Positions 9,201 through 17,513 of a stretch of 64,000 bases of DNA are shown here, piece after piece. Within the stretch, counting starts at the first letter, position 1; every line of letters begins with the position of its first letter. Source of the DNA: Asticcacaulis sp. MM231 (GTDB lineage Bacteria > Pseudomonadota > Alphaproteobacteria > Caulobacterales > Caulobacteraceae). Location of the stretch: assembly GCF_964186625.1 (NCBI RefSeq), contig NZ_OZ075108.1, forward strand, positions 1,674,001-1,738,000, given 5' to 3'. A program made the position numbers and the translations under genes. The notes beneath the pieces were generated by a model, which saw nothing but the letters and a program-made list of their open reading frames with translations, searched no databases and was not told the origin of the DNA.

Positions 9201-10430
9201 CTATGTTGATGCCTTTCGCAGCGCCCTGAGCCATATGCCGGGACGCTGCGACCACGCTTGCAGCGTTTCCCGGCGCGCATGCAGTGTTAGCCCGACTACG
9301 GTCAGGTATATGACGCACGATATCAGGAAGGTGCCGGGGAAATAGCGCAGGATATTGATGCCGATAATGCTGATCCAGAAATTGGCGCCCATGGTGATCA
9401 CGTAGAGCCAGCTTAGCCAGACAAAGGCTTTGCGGTTGAGCGGCTCGGCCATCATGACCACCATCGCCATGGCCGGATAGAGCAGGTAAAGATCGAAGTT
9501 GTATTCGAACAGGCGCGGATTTATGAGTTGCGCCACGCCCAGTCCAAAGAAGCAGCGCTCCTCGACCGTCAGAGGGCCCCATTCGACCAGCGCCAGTCCG
9601 CCGCTTATGATGATGGCGGCGAAGACCATATAGGCCAGGAAAACGGGCAGGGTGTTAGGCTCAAGGCCGATATAGGTCAGCAGGGCGAAGAAGCCACGAC
9701 CCGGCTGGCGGTTGAGCACGATATCGACGACATAGGCATGCCATTCGGCGGACAAAGGCCCAGCGGTCAGGAAGATAGTCGCCACGCCGGCAAGGCCCAG
9801 GGCAAGCGCGATACCAAACGTCACGAGGCGATGCGTGAACGGCCTTTTCTCATAGAGCAAAACCACCAGCACCGTCAGGAAGGCTGGTTTGATCAGGCCT
9901 GCCGTGATCACCATGGCGATAAACAGCCAGCGCCATTTGCGGATGACCAGCACGCTGGCGACGATCAGGGCGTGGATCACCCCGCCGATATTGCCGGTCG
10001 TCAGCGGATTGCCGCGAATGGCGCTTAAGGCCATTAGGCGCATGTGCAGGGGCAGGTCCGGGAAAGGCTTGATCATCGTGTACCACAGCAGGAAAACCAG
10101 CAGCGGCAGGAGAATTGCGCCATAGGTCCAGTGCAGGCCCCATGGTCCGAGAAGCTGTTCGAGGGGCGCTATCGCCTTGCCGATCTGCGGCGCATAGACA
10201 TAGCTGGCGGCTTTCAGCCCCGAACAGTTGGCCGGATCGACATAGGGGGATTGCCCCTGGCCAAGCCTTTGGGCACCGCAGATGAGCGCGTCGAAATCGC
10301 CCAGCCACCAGCCCGGCTTGGAAAAGCGCCGGGTCAGGGCGCCGATCATCGGCTCCAACGCGAACAGCAGGAAGATACCGAACATCCACTTGTTGCGGGT
10401 GCGGTCTCTTAAGAAGGTCAGCGCATCCAT
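9201..10430 (-). CDS. GT87 (DUF2029)-like integral membrane glycosyltransferase
   Basis: A 409-residue polytopic membrane protein with about ten hydrophobic segments. It resembles the GT-C mannosyltransferases of family GT87: GDFDALICGAQRLGQGQSPY in the first loop, then YVYAP, an ALSAIRGNPLTTGNIGG loop, a KPAF motif and LFEYNFDLYLLYP late in the sequence. Such enzymes use a polyprenyl-phosphate sugar as donor and act on the periplasmic side of the inner membrane. The divergent neighbour encodes a polyprenyl-phosphate glycosyltransferase fused to a GtrA flippase, which could supply that donor. Acceptor and sugar are unknown. The ATG start is clear. Confidence 0.65.
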   Translation of the reverse strand: MDALTFLRDRTRNKWMFGIFLLFALEPMIGALTRRFSKPGWWLGDFDALICGAQRLGQGQSPYVDPANCSGLKAASYVYAPQIGKAIAPLEQLLGPWGLHWTYGAILLPLLVFLLWYTMIKPFPDLPLHMRLMALSAIRGNPLTTGNIGGVIHALIVASVLVIRKWRWLFIAMVITAGLIKPAFLTVLVVLLYEKRPFTHRLVTFGIALALGLAGVATIFLTAGPLSAEWHAYVVDIVLNRQPGRGFFALLTYIGLEPNTLPVFLAYMVFAAIIISGGLALVEWGPLTVEERCFFGLGVAQLINPRLFEYNFDLYLLYPAMAMVVMMAEPLNRKAFVWLSWLYVITMGANFWISIIGINILRYFPGTFLISCVIYLTVVGLTLHARRETLQAWSQRPGIWLRALRKAST

Positions 10431-10573
10431 GGGGCGTCCTGAAAGTGGCGAAGGCGGCGGAGCATAGGCAGTAGCTGCGCACCGTCAAGAGCTTAGCGAA
10501 CCTGCTTCTTGTATTTAGGGCTTTAACCGGATATGCAGCGTCCTTTGATTTTGTCTTCGGCTGGGAGCTTTTT

Positions 10574-11755
10574 TTGTCCGGAATCGATCCTGTATCTGCG
10601 TCTGCATCCGTTTCCGGGGGCGCGCCTGATCTTAGCCTGATTATCTGCACCCTAAACGAAGGTGTTGCGATCCGTTCTGTCGTCGAAGAGGTTTCGGCGG
10701 CGCTCGGCTCGATCCGCCACGAGATTATCGTGGTTGATGACAATTCGTCGGACAACACTGCCGCAGAAGTGCTCTCGCTGGCGCAGTCTCACCCCCATGT
10801 CCGCCTGCATGTCCGTGTGAATGAGCGCGGGCTGTCGTCGGCCGCCATCAAGGGCTGGGATATCGCCCACGGCAAATATCTCGGCGTGATGGATGGTGAT
10901 GGTCAGCATGACCCGGTGGCCATTCGTGCCCTGGCCGATATGATCATGGCCGGCGACAAGGATCTGGTCTGTGTTTCGCGCTACATCGGCCAGACCGATA
11001 CGGGCCTGAGTGGCCTGCGCGATATCGGCTCCAAGGTAGCTACAGCCGCGACCGGCATGGTGCTGAAGGTGCCGCTGTCCGATCCGATGAGCGGCTGTTT
11101 TATGATGACGCGCGACTATTATATGTCGGCGCGCCCCAAGCTGACAGGCATCGGCTTCAAGATCCTGCTCGATGTGGCGGCGTCTTCCCCGATCAAGCCA
11201 CGCTTTGGCGAGGTCAAGGCGGCACTGCGCCAGCGTCAGGGCGGCGAATCGAAGCTCGATATCCGCGTGGTGCTCGATCTGGGCGCCTTGTTGATCGAAA
11301 AGGCTACTGGCGGCGTTCTGAACGCGCGCTTCGTGTTGTTCGCTGGCGTCGGTGTGACCGGCGTCTTCGTCTATGCAGCGGTGCTGTTTCTCTGCCACCA
11401 CCTTTTCCATACCGGTGAGTTGGTGCCTATGTACCGCTTCCAGAAGCGTCTTGACGACGTGCTGAGCTTTAGCCTGGCCATCTGGGTGTCGATGACATGG
11501 AACTTTTTTGTCAACAATGCCATCACCTTCCGTGACAAGCGCCTGAAGGGCATCGCCATGTTCTATGGCCTGCTCGGTTTCTATTTTGCCTGTTCAATAG
11601 GGGCAATCCTGAGCCTCTTCATGGCGGTTTACATGAAGGAGCATCTGCATATCCATTACATGGTCGCCGGCATCGTCGCGGCCCTGCTGAGCAGCGTGTG
11701 GAATTACTTTGCCTCTAAATGGTTTGCCTGGCGCACCCCAAAAGGCTCGAAATAA
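10574..11755 (+). CDS. Polyprenyl-phosphate glycosyltransferase (GT2) fused to GtrA-like flippase domain
   Basis: The first roughly 240 residues are a DPM1-like GT2 domain that would move a sugar from a nucleotide donor to polyprenyl phosphate: LSLIICTLNEG, EIIVVDDNSSDNT, and the metal-binding MDGDGQHDP. The last 150 residues form four membrane segments of the GtrA family, proposed to flip the lipid-linked sugar, with conserved WNFFVNNAITFRDKR and a terminal SSVWNYFASKWFAW. No early in-frame ATG exists; the TTG at 10574 has GGGAG about 7 nt upstream. The bidirectional gap to the GT87-like gene is 143 bp, which suggests paired control. Donor sugar is unknown. Confidence 0.85.
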   Translation: MSGIDPVSASASVSGGAPDLSLIICTLNEGVAIRSVVEEVSAALGSIRHEIIVVDDNSSDNTAAEVLSLAQSHPHVRLHVRVNERGLSSAAIKGWDIAHGKYLGVMDGDGQHDPVAIRALADMIMAGDKDLVCVSRYIGQTDTGLSGLRDIGSKVATAATGMVLKVPLSDPMSGCFMMTRDYYMSARPKLTGIGFKILLDVAASSPIKPRFGEVKAALRQRQGGESKLDIRVVLDLGALLIEKATGGVLNARFVLFAGVGVTGVFVYAAVLFLCHHLFHTGELVPMYRFQKRLDDVLSFSLAIWVSMTWNFFVNNAITFRDKRLKGIAMFYGLLGFYFACSIGAILSLFMAVYMKEHLHIHYMVAGIVAALLSSVWNYFASKWFAWRTPKGSK

Positions 11756-11759
11756 AGAA

Positions 11760-11788
11760 ACGCCCGAGGCGGGGGAAACCTCGGGCGT
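11760..11788. terminator. Convergent terminator hairpin
   Basis: The 10-bp stem ACGCCCGAGG/CCTCGGGCGT lies between the converging GT2-GtrA gene and the glycine-zipper gene. A T-rich tract follows only on the minus strand, so it serves the minus-strand gene best. Confidence 0.65.
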
Positions 11789-11815
11789 CAAGTCTGTCTT
11801 GGTGAAACTCAGACC

Positions 11816-12271
11816 TTACCAGTTGTCGCGGCGGTCTTCCCAGCGATCTTCACGGCGTTCCTGACGGTACTCGTGGCGATCATGGCGACGGTCGTCACGG
11901 CGATCCCATCGGTCATCGCGGCGATCTTCACGACGGTCGTAACGGTCATCATAGCGATCATTGCGGTCGTAACGATCATCATAATGGTTGTCGTTATAAG
12001 CGTAGCGGTTGTCACACTTGCTGTTGTTCTTGGCGATCGAGGAGCCCACGGCCGCGCCAACCACGGCGCCAATCACCGTACCGGCGCCCTTGTTGCGGGT
12101 GTTCGCCGCGCTGCCGCCGATCAGGCCACCGGCCACGGCGCCAAGCACAGCGCCATCGGTTTGCTTGTCACGGCACGATGCCGAAGCGATACCGGGCAGG
12201 GCCATGCCGACCAGAGCCGTCGATACCAGGGCGGATATAAGCAACTTCTTACTGTTGGACATCTTCGTCAT
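11816..12271 (-). CDS. Exported glycine-zipper protein with Asp/Arg-rich tail
   Basis: About 151 residues. A signal peptide (MSNSKKLLISALVSTALVGM, cleavage near IASA) precedes a glycine-zipper 2TM domain (GAVLGAVAGGLIGGSAAN, then GAGTVIGAVVGAAVGSSIA) of the kind seen in small envelope proteins. The last 70 residues are almost only Asp, Arg, Tyr, Asn, His and Trp in repeats such as DDRYDRREDRRDDRW. The ATG at 12271 is preferred because AGGAG lies 7 nt upstream; a second ATG nine bases later is possible. The function is unknown; envelope location is inferred. The low-complexity tail gives the repetitive DNA seen at 11820-12000. Confidence 0.75.
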   Translation of the reverse strand: MTKMSNSKKLLISALVSTALVGMALPGIASASCRDKQTDGAVLGAVAGGLIGGSAANTRNKGAGTVIGAVVGAAVGSSIAKNNSKCDNRYAYNDNHYDDRYDRNDRYDDRYDRREDRRDDRWDRRDDRRHDRHEYRQERREDRWEDRRDNW

Positions 12272-12388
12272 CTCAGGTCTCCTGTGGCATGAGCGCGTAT
12301 CGCCTTGCCGTTGATGTGACCACCTTAGTCCCATCAAGATGAACGAGACTTGATAACTTCGTTCATCTTGGTTCATGTAACGATGTGA

Positions 12389-12955
12389 TCAGTAGCGGGT
12401 GTAGCGATCATAGCTGGAATAGGTGCGGCGGTCGTTATAGCCGCCAAGTTTGCGATACTCATGCTCGCCCCAGTTGTTGTAGACGCGGTAATAGGCTCGG
12501 CGGCTGCATCCACAGGCAGAATCATAATAATTGCGGTAGGTACGATAGCCGCGCGGGCGGGTCTGAAGTACGCCGTCGCGATAACCGTCCTGCTCACGGG
12601 CGCGGCGGTCCTGAGCGGGCTGGCCCTGATAGCGGTAATAATCGCCTTTCAGATAATCGTAAGACAGGTTCTTGCCGGCGTAGGGCACGCCGTCTTCGTT
12701 ATAATAGGCCGGGCTGTTGTAATAGGCGTCATCTTCATCGCCATCGCTATAGGGCGCGGCGGCAACGTCATAACTATTGTCCTGATCATCGGGGTAGTCG
12801 CTGTCACTATAGGTGTAGCGATTGTCATACCTGTCGTCATCCTGCGCATTGGCGACGGCGGGCATCAGCAGCGCCACAATGACTGCAGCAAGCACACTGC
12901 CGATCAGGACCGGACCAATATGATGCGGGTGAGGCGTGGGATAAGGGCGGGGCAT
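12389..12955 (-). CDS. Secreted or anchored Tyr/Asp-rich protein of unknown function
   Basis: The 188-residue product starts MPRPYPTPHPHH, then has one hydrophobic segment (LIGSVLAAVIVALLMPAVAN) ending in a likely signal-peptidase site (ANA). The mature part is rich in Tyr, Asp, Asn and Arg, with a pair of close cysteines (ACGCS) near the C-terminus. ATG at 12955 is chosen because GAGG precedes it; an in-frame ATG 75 nt upstream lacks such a site. No family was recognised. It lies upstream of, and in the same direction as, the glycine-zipper protein, whose tail has a similar composition. The two may share transcription and location. Confidence 0.6.
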   Translation of the reverse strand: MPRPYPTPHPHHIGPVLIGSVLAAVIVALLMPAVANAQDDDRYDNRYTYSDSDYPDDQDNSYDVAAAPYSDGDEDDAYYNSPAYYNEDGVPYAGKNLSYDYLKGDYYRYQGQPAQDRRAREQDGYRDGVLQTRPRGYRTYRNYYDSACGCSRRAYYRVYNNWGEHEYRKLGGYNDRRTYSSYDRYTRY

Positions 12956-13139
12956 GGCGACTTTTCCTCGGAATGATGGGATAGTATCGCCTTTCAGGCG
13001 AAAAGTCCGCATGGTTAATTCGAAGCTCATCTGTAAATAATCGATAAAAATAGCTCAGATTCGGCACAGCAAGGGCTTTAAACTTGCATTTTGGACGGTC
13101 TGCTTTATGCGGGCCTCTCTTCGTAACAGCGGAACTACA

Positions 13140-14378
13140 ATGGCCGAATTTGAGGCTCTAATTGAAAAAGTGGGTTTTCAGGGCGATGGCATCACCTCTG
13201 GCGGCCTGATCGTACCCCTGACCCTGCCGGGTGAGCGCGTTGTTGTGCGCGAAGGTAAAGACCGGCTGGAATTGGTTGAGGTGCTGGAGGCCAGCCCCGA
13301 TCGCGTTACGCCGCCTTGCAGGCATTTTTCGGCCTGTGGCGGATGCAGCCTGCAACATTGGGATATGACCGCCTACAGCGACTGGAAACAGGCGATGGTC
13401 GAAGTCTTCCTGCAAAGAGCGGGGCTTGAGACCGAGGTGGCGCCGATCGTGACCACACCGGCGGAAAGTCGTCGTCGCGTCGGCCTGCATGCTCGCAAGA
13501 ATGGTAAGCATATCGAACTGGGCTTCAAGGCGCGCAAGTCATGGAACCTGGTAGCCATCCAGGAATGCCCGGTCTCGGAACCGACCATTGTCAAGGCTCT
13601 GCCCAAGCTGAAAGAACTGGCTGGCTATCTGTTCGAGCATCCGAAGTCCGCGCCGATCCTGCATATTACCCTGTCGATGACCGGACTCGATATCGATATC
13701 ACCGGCGTAGAGCGCATGAAGTCAGGCGGCCTTTCGGCCGACGCGCGCATGAACATCGCCATGTGTGCCGGCGAGGCCGATTTCGCCCGTGTTTCCATGG
13801 GCGAGGATATGCTCTATATGGCCCGCACGCCCAAGGTGCGTTTTGGCAAGGCCATGGTTGGCTTGCCGATCTCGCCCTTCCTGCAAGCCAGCGCGTCCTC
13901 GGAAATCGATATGGCGAAACTGGTGGTGGTTGGCATTGGTGATGCGAAAAAGGTCGCAGATCTTTTCTGTGGCGCCGGCACCTTCACCTTTCCGCTGGCG
14001 GAAAAGGCCGCGGTCTACGCCATCGATGGCTCTGCGCCGGCCATCCACGCCCTGAAAACCGGCATAGCGTCTGCGCCAGGGCTGAAAACCATCACCGCCG
14101 AAGCGCGCGACCTGTTCCGCCGGCCCATGCTGGCTGAAGATATGAAGGGTTTTGAAGCGATTGTCTTCGATCCGCCGCGCGCTGGCGCCGAGGCACAATC
14201 GGCCGAGATCGCGCGCTCACAAGTGCCGCGTGTTGTTGCCGTGAGCTGCAATCCGTCCACCTTCGTGCGCGATGCTAAAATCCTTGTGAACGCTGGCTTT
14301 TCGCTGGACAGGGTGACGCCGATCGATCAGTTCTTGTGGTCTGGCCACGTTGAGCTGGTAGGAGTATTTTCGCGTTGA
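13140..14378 (+). CDS. RumA/RlmD-type 23S rRNA (uracil-5-)-methyltransferase
   Basis: A 412-residue SAM-dependent RNA m5U methyltransferase. The N-terminal OB/TRAM-like part (FQGDGI...LPGERVVV) is followed by iron-sulfur cysteines in CRHFSACGGCSLQHW plus a distal ECP. The SAM-binding motif is VADLFCGAGTFTFPLAE, then YAIDG and VFDPPRAGAE, and the catalytic cysteine lies in VVAVSCNPSTFVRD. The position modified cannot be told from sequence; in alphaproteobacteria a single enzyme of this family is usual. ATG at 13140 starts directly with the OB domain; an in-frame ATG 33 nt upstream is less likely. The stop overlaps the next gene by 4 nt, so the two are translationally coupled. Confidence 0.88.
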   Translation: MAEFEALIEKVGFQGDGITSGGLIVPLTLPGERVVVREGKDRLELVEVLEASPDRVTPPCRHFSACGGCSLQHWDMTAYSDWKQAMVEVFLQRAGLETEVAPIVTTPAESRRRVGLHARKNGKHIELGFKARKSWNLVAIQECPVSEPTIVKALPKLKELAGYLFEHPKSAPILHITLSMTGLDIDITGVERMKSGGLSADARMNIAMCAGEADFARVSMGEDMLYMARTPKVRFGKAMVGLPISPFLQASASSEIDMAKLVVVGIGDAKKVADLFCGAGTFTFPLAEKAAVYAIDGSAPAIHALKTGIASAPGLKTITAEARDLFRRPMLAEDMKGFEAIVFDPPRAGAEAQSAEIARSQVPRVVAVSCNPSTFVRDAKILVNAGFSLDRVTPIDQFLWSGHVELVGVFSR

Positions 14379-15049
14379 TTTCCGTTGTCATGCCGACCCT
14401 GAATGCCGAGGATCACCTGGCCCGTACCCTGTCGGCGCTCGTCCCCGGTGTAGTCGAGGGGATGATCAAGGAAGTTGTCATAGTCGATGGCGGCTCGGAC
14501 GATGCGACGCTCGAAATCGCCGATTCGACGGGCTGTCAGATCGTCAAGACCGACGCCGAACGCGGCTTGCAACTCTGGCAGGGCTGTCGCGCCACGCGCG
14601 GCGACTGGATCCTGATCATGCACTCCAATTCACTGCTTGGCGACGGCTGGATGGATCAGGTGCAGGCGCATATCAAAAACTATCCCTTGCAGGCTGCCTA
14701 CTTCCACCTGCGGTTTGATGATCCGTCGATCATGGTCGGGCTATGGGCCGAAGTGCTGGCCTTGCGCGCGCGCTGGCTGGCCATGCCGAGCGGCGACCAT
14801 GGTCTGCTGCTGTCGCGAGCGCTCTACGATACGGTTGGCGGCTATAAGGATCAGGCGGCGTTTGAGGATGTGGCGCTATCCATGGCGCTCGGTCGTGCGC
14901 GGCTGCGTCCGATCGGGGCCTCGCTAACCACGAGCGCCGAGCGCTTCCATGCCCGTGGCTGGATGCTGCGCCTGATCGGCAAGAGCTTCAGCTTCCTGGC
15001 CTATCTGCTGGGGATTCCGCCCAAGCCGCCGGTAAAAAAGCCGTCCTGA
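14375..15049 (+). CDS. Family 2 glycosyltransferase lacking the DxD motif
   Basis: The 224-residue protein is GT2-like, close to the small enzymes annotated as TIGR04283: MISVVMPTLNAEDHLARTL, EVVIVDGGSDDATLE, RGLQLWQGCRATRGDW, and PSGDHGLLLSRALYDTVGGY. Where the family has LHADT, giving the metal- and nucleotide-sugar-binding Asp, this protein reads MHSNS, so catalysis as a normal GT2 is doubtful. A C-terminal hydrophobic segment (SFSFLAYLLGIPP) may touch the membrane. The TTG start overlaps the preceding stop codon (TTGA) and has GGAG 10 nt upstream, indicating coupling to the RNA methyltransferase gene. Function not known. Confidence 0.7.
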   Translation: MISVVMPTLNAEDHLARTLSALVPGVVEGMIKEVVIVDGGSDDATLEIADSTGCQIVKTDAERGLQLWQGCRATRGDWILIMHSNSLLGDGWMDQVQAHIKNYPLQAAYFHLRFDDPSIMVGLWAEVLALRARWLAMPSGDHGLLLSRALYDTVGGYKDQAAFEDVALSMALGRARLRPIGASLTTSAERFHARGWMLRLIGKSFSFLAYLLGIPPKPPVKKPS

Positions 15050-17300
15050 TTATTTATCGGCGAAGGCTACGGCTGGCGCGGGTGAATCCGCCGTCAGGTC
15101 GATGATTTGTGCGTCAGCCGCCGCAGCCGCCAGGGTCTTGCTCGTCTTGCCCATGATCTGGCGGTAAATCCAGTAGTTGGCGGCGACTTCTTCGACATAT
15201 TGCCGGGTCTGAGCTACGGGAATTGATTCCATCACCAGCAGCGAATCGGCATCATTGCCGAGTGAACTCACGGCGTCCTTTACGGGACGAGGACCGGCAT
15301 TATAGGCAGCGATCGTGCGCAGCAGGTCGCCATCGACGATATTGGAATCCTTGAGTTCGCATGATGTAGTTCTGGCCGACGCGCAGATTGACGCTTGGGG
15401 TCAGCAATTGCTTGGGCTTACTGTTATAGCTTGGATCGTTTTCGACCAGCGCCGCCGTGGAGGGCATCAGTTGCAGCAGGCCATAGGCGCCGGAATAGCT
15501 GTGCGCTGACGCGTCAAACTTGCTCTCCTTGCGTGCCAGGGCATAGATCAGCGCCTTATCGACCGTATACCCGCCCTTGGGGGCGATATCCGGCATGGGA
15601 TAGAGCGAGACGTCGAACAGGCGGTCGGTCATGGTGAGTTGATTGACCGGCAGATGGGTCTTGGCGCCGAGGGCCAGCCACTTCTGACGCTCATCATTGT
15701 TGCTCGAATTCTGGATCGCTGTTTTCAGCTCATATTGCGCTTCGGAATGCTGACCGACCTGAACGAGCGCGTTGAGGCGCTGGGCTCGTGCATTGGTGTG
15801 GGTCCAGCTAAAGTCGCTGGTCAGGCTGGCGGCGAGGGCGGTGCGCTGATCACGGCTGAAGGTGGGAGGCAAACCCTTTTGCGCCAGAGCGATGGCGGGC
15901 GTGACGCCCAGGCGAGCCTCGGCGAGCAGGCCATAGAAGGTGAAGGGGAAGCTGGCGGCGAGTTGGAAATAGGTGTCGGCCTGTTCCTTCTGACCTAGTT
16001 TGGCGGCGCAGCGACCAGCCCAATAGGCGCCGCTCGATTGCGTCCAGGCGTTGGTACTGGGATCGGAACTGACGAAGGTGAATTCCGCCATGGCGTCTTC
16101 GTAGCGTTTGAGACGCCAGCTTGCCAGGCCTGCCACCCAGTGATCGCCGATCTTGCGACCGAGCCGGACGGCTTCGGCAAGCTGACCATTATTATAGGCC
16201 GAGCGGGCTGATTTTGGCGTCAGGTCGGTATCGGATGCGGGGGCGCTGGCATCGGCACGCGCCACCGGCGTGCTGCCGGAAAGGGTGGTGCCGCCGTCTA
16301 GCTGGATCGCATTTCCACCTGTCAACACGGGTTTTCCGGCCAGCAGCGGGAAGGCAGGATCGGGGGCGCCTTCAGGCTTCTTGCGCTTGGCCAGGCCCCA
16401 CACCTTCATGGCCATGGGCTGATCGCCATAGTCGGCCAGCCACGCCATCAGTTCTTCGTAGGTCGAGGTGTAGCCACGGCTAAAAAGCTTGTTGTACTGA
16501 GCGTAACCCATAAGCCTTTTGTCGGTGACCTGCGCCAGTTGCGCATCGGCGCCGGCATAGTCACCCTTGTCGATCAGGGTGAAGGCTGATTGATAAAGCG
16601 CTATATCGTAAGGTGAAAGGGGGGTATTCAGCGCCACCGGCGTGATCGGTGTGCCTTGCCCGGCCACCAGACCATAGGGCAGCGGCATAGCGTTCATTAC
16701 GACGGGGGTATCGACCTTGGGAGCGGTTATGGTGGCCACAATGGCTGGCGCCTTGACGGTGGCGACCTTTACGGCCGTTTTACTGGATTTTTTTGCCGGC
16801 GCCGCATCGGCCACTTCGGTCTTTTTACTGTTCTTCTTGCCGGATGGCTTGCCGGACAAGGCGTCTGCGAGTTCGGACTTGCTTTTCTTGCTGGATTTGG
16901 CCTCAGCCAGTTCCGATTTGCTCTTGCCCGTGGCTTTTTTGGAGGCTTTTTCGGAGGCTTTGCTTGTCTTCGAGCCTTTTTCAGGCGTGGCGTCGGCAAT
17001 CTTGGCTTTTTCCTTGCCGTTCGCGGTCTTACTCTTGGTTTTTAAGGGTTTGGCGTCGTCAGATTCATCCGCAGCGGCTTTTTTGCTAGCTTTCGTCGAT
17101 TTTTCAGCGACCTCAGTCTTTTTAGAACTGGTCTTGCCAGCCGTCTTTTTCGCATCCGTTTTCTTTTCCGCCGGCTTGGCGGTACGAATTTCCGTTGTCG
17201 GCTTCTCTGTCTTGCTCGTAGCGGTCCAGCCGGGAGTCGCCGCTATAAGGGCGAAACCGAGCGCGGACAGGCTAATCAGGGCGCGATGGGTTGGCTTCAA
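15050..17300 (-). pseudogene. Soluble lytic murein transglycosylase with one-base frameshift
   Basis: Slt-type lytic transglycosylase that cleaves peptidoglycan glycan strands in the periplasm. From a TTG start with AGGAAG upstream it encodes a signal peptide (LKPTHRALISLSALGFALIA), a 150-residue Lys/Ala/Ser/Thr-rich stretch, TPR-like superhelical repeats, and the catalytic domain with Glu in ALARKESKFD and YGLLQLMP. One extra base at 15359-15362 then shifts the frame after GQNYI. The other frame continues without a stop through ELKDSNIVDGDLLRTIAA and the essential AYNAGP motif to a normal C-terminus at 15050. Total length is 3n+1. Corrected, the protein has about 749 residues. The intact downstream frame suggests a recent mutation or a sequencing error. 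Confidence 0.85.
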
Positions 17301-17387
17301 AACGTCTTCCTTGGTCCGAATGCAATTTTTAGCGGAGGAACAGACCGGAAGTTCTTCGGGACTGACCGCCAAAATCGTTTAGCGAGC

Positions 17388-17402
17388 TTAATCAAAGATT
17401 AA
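17388..17402. promoter_or_regulatory. CtrA box upstream of lytic transglycosylase
   Basis: TTAATCAAAGATTAA is a palindromic match to TTAA-N7-TTAA, about 88 bp before the slt start, so the transglycosylase is a candidate member of the CtrA regulon. The rest of the 213-bp gap before the insertion sequence shows no further feature. Confidence 0.55.
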
Positions 17403-17513
17403 TTTTTGGCAAGCCGCAACCTATTGCGACCTAATAACCATCCTGTGAGTAGGGGAGAGTTCGTGCAACGCCTAGTACCTGTGGGTTGTATCACGTCTTC
17501 TTGAGAACTCTTA

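Noticed and set aside
11820..12010. Repetitive DNA resembling a CRISPR or minisatellite array
   Set aside because: The periodicity comes from codons for Asp/Arg-rich protein repeats; unit lengths vary and there are no unique spacers.
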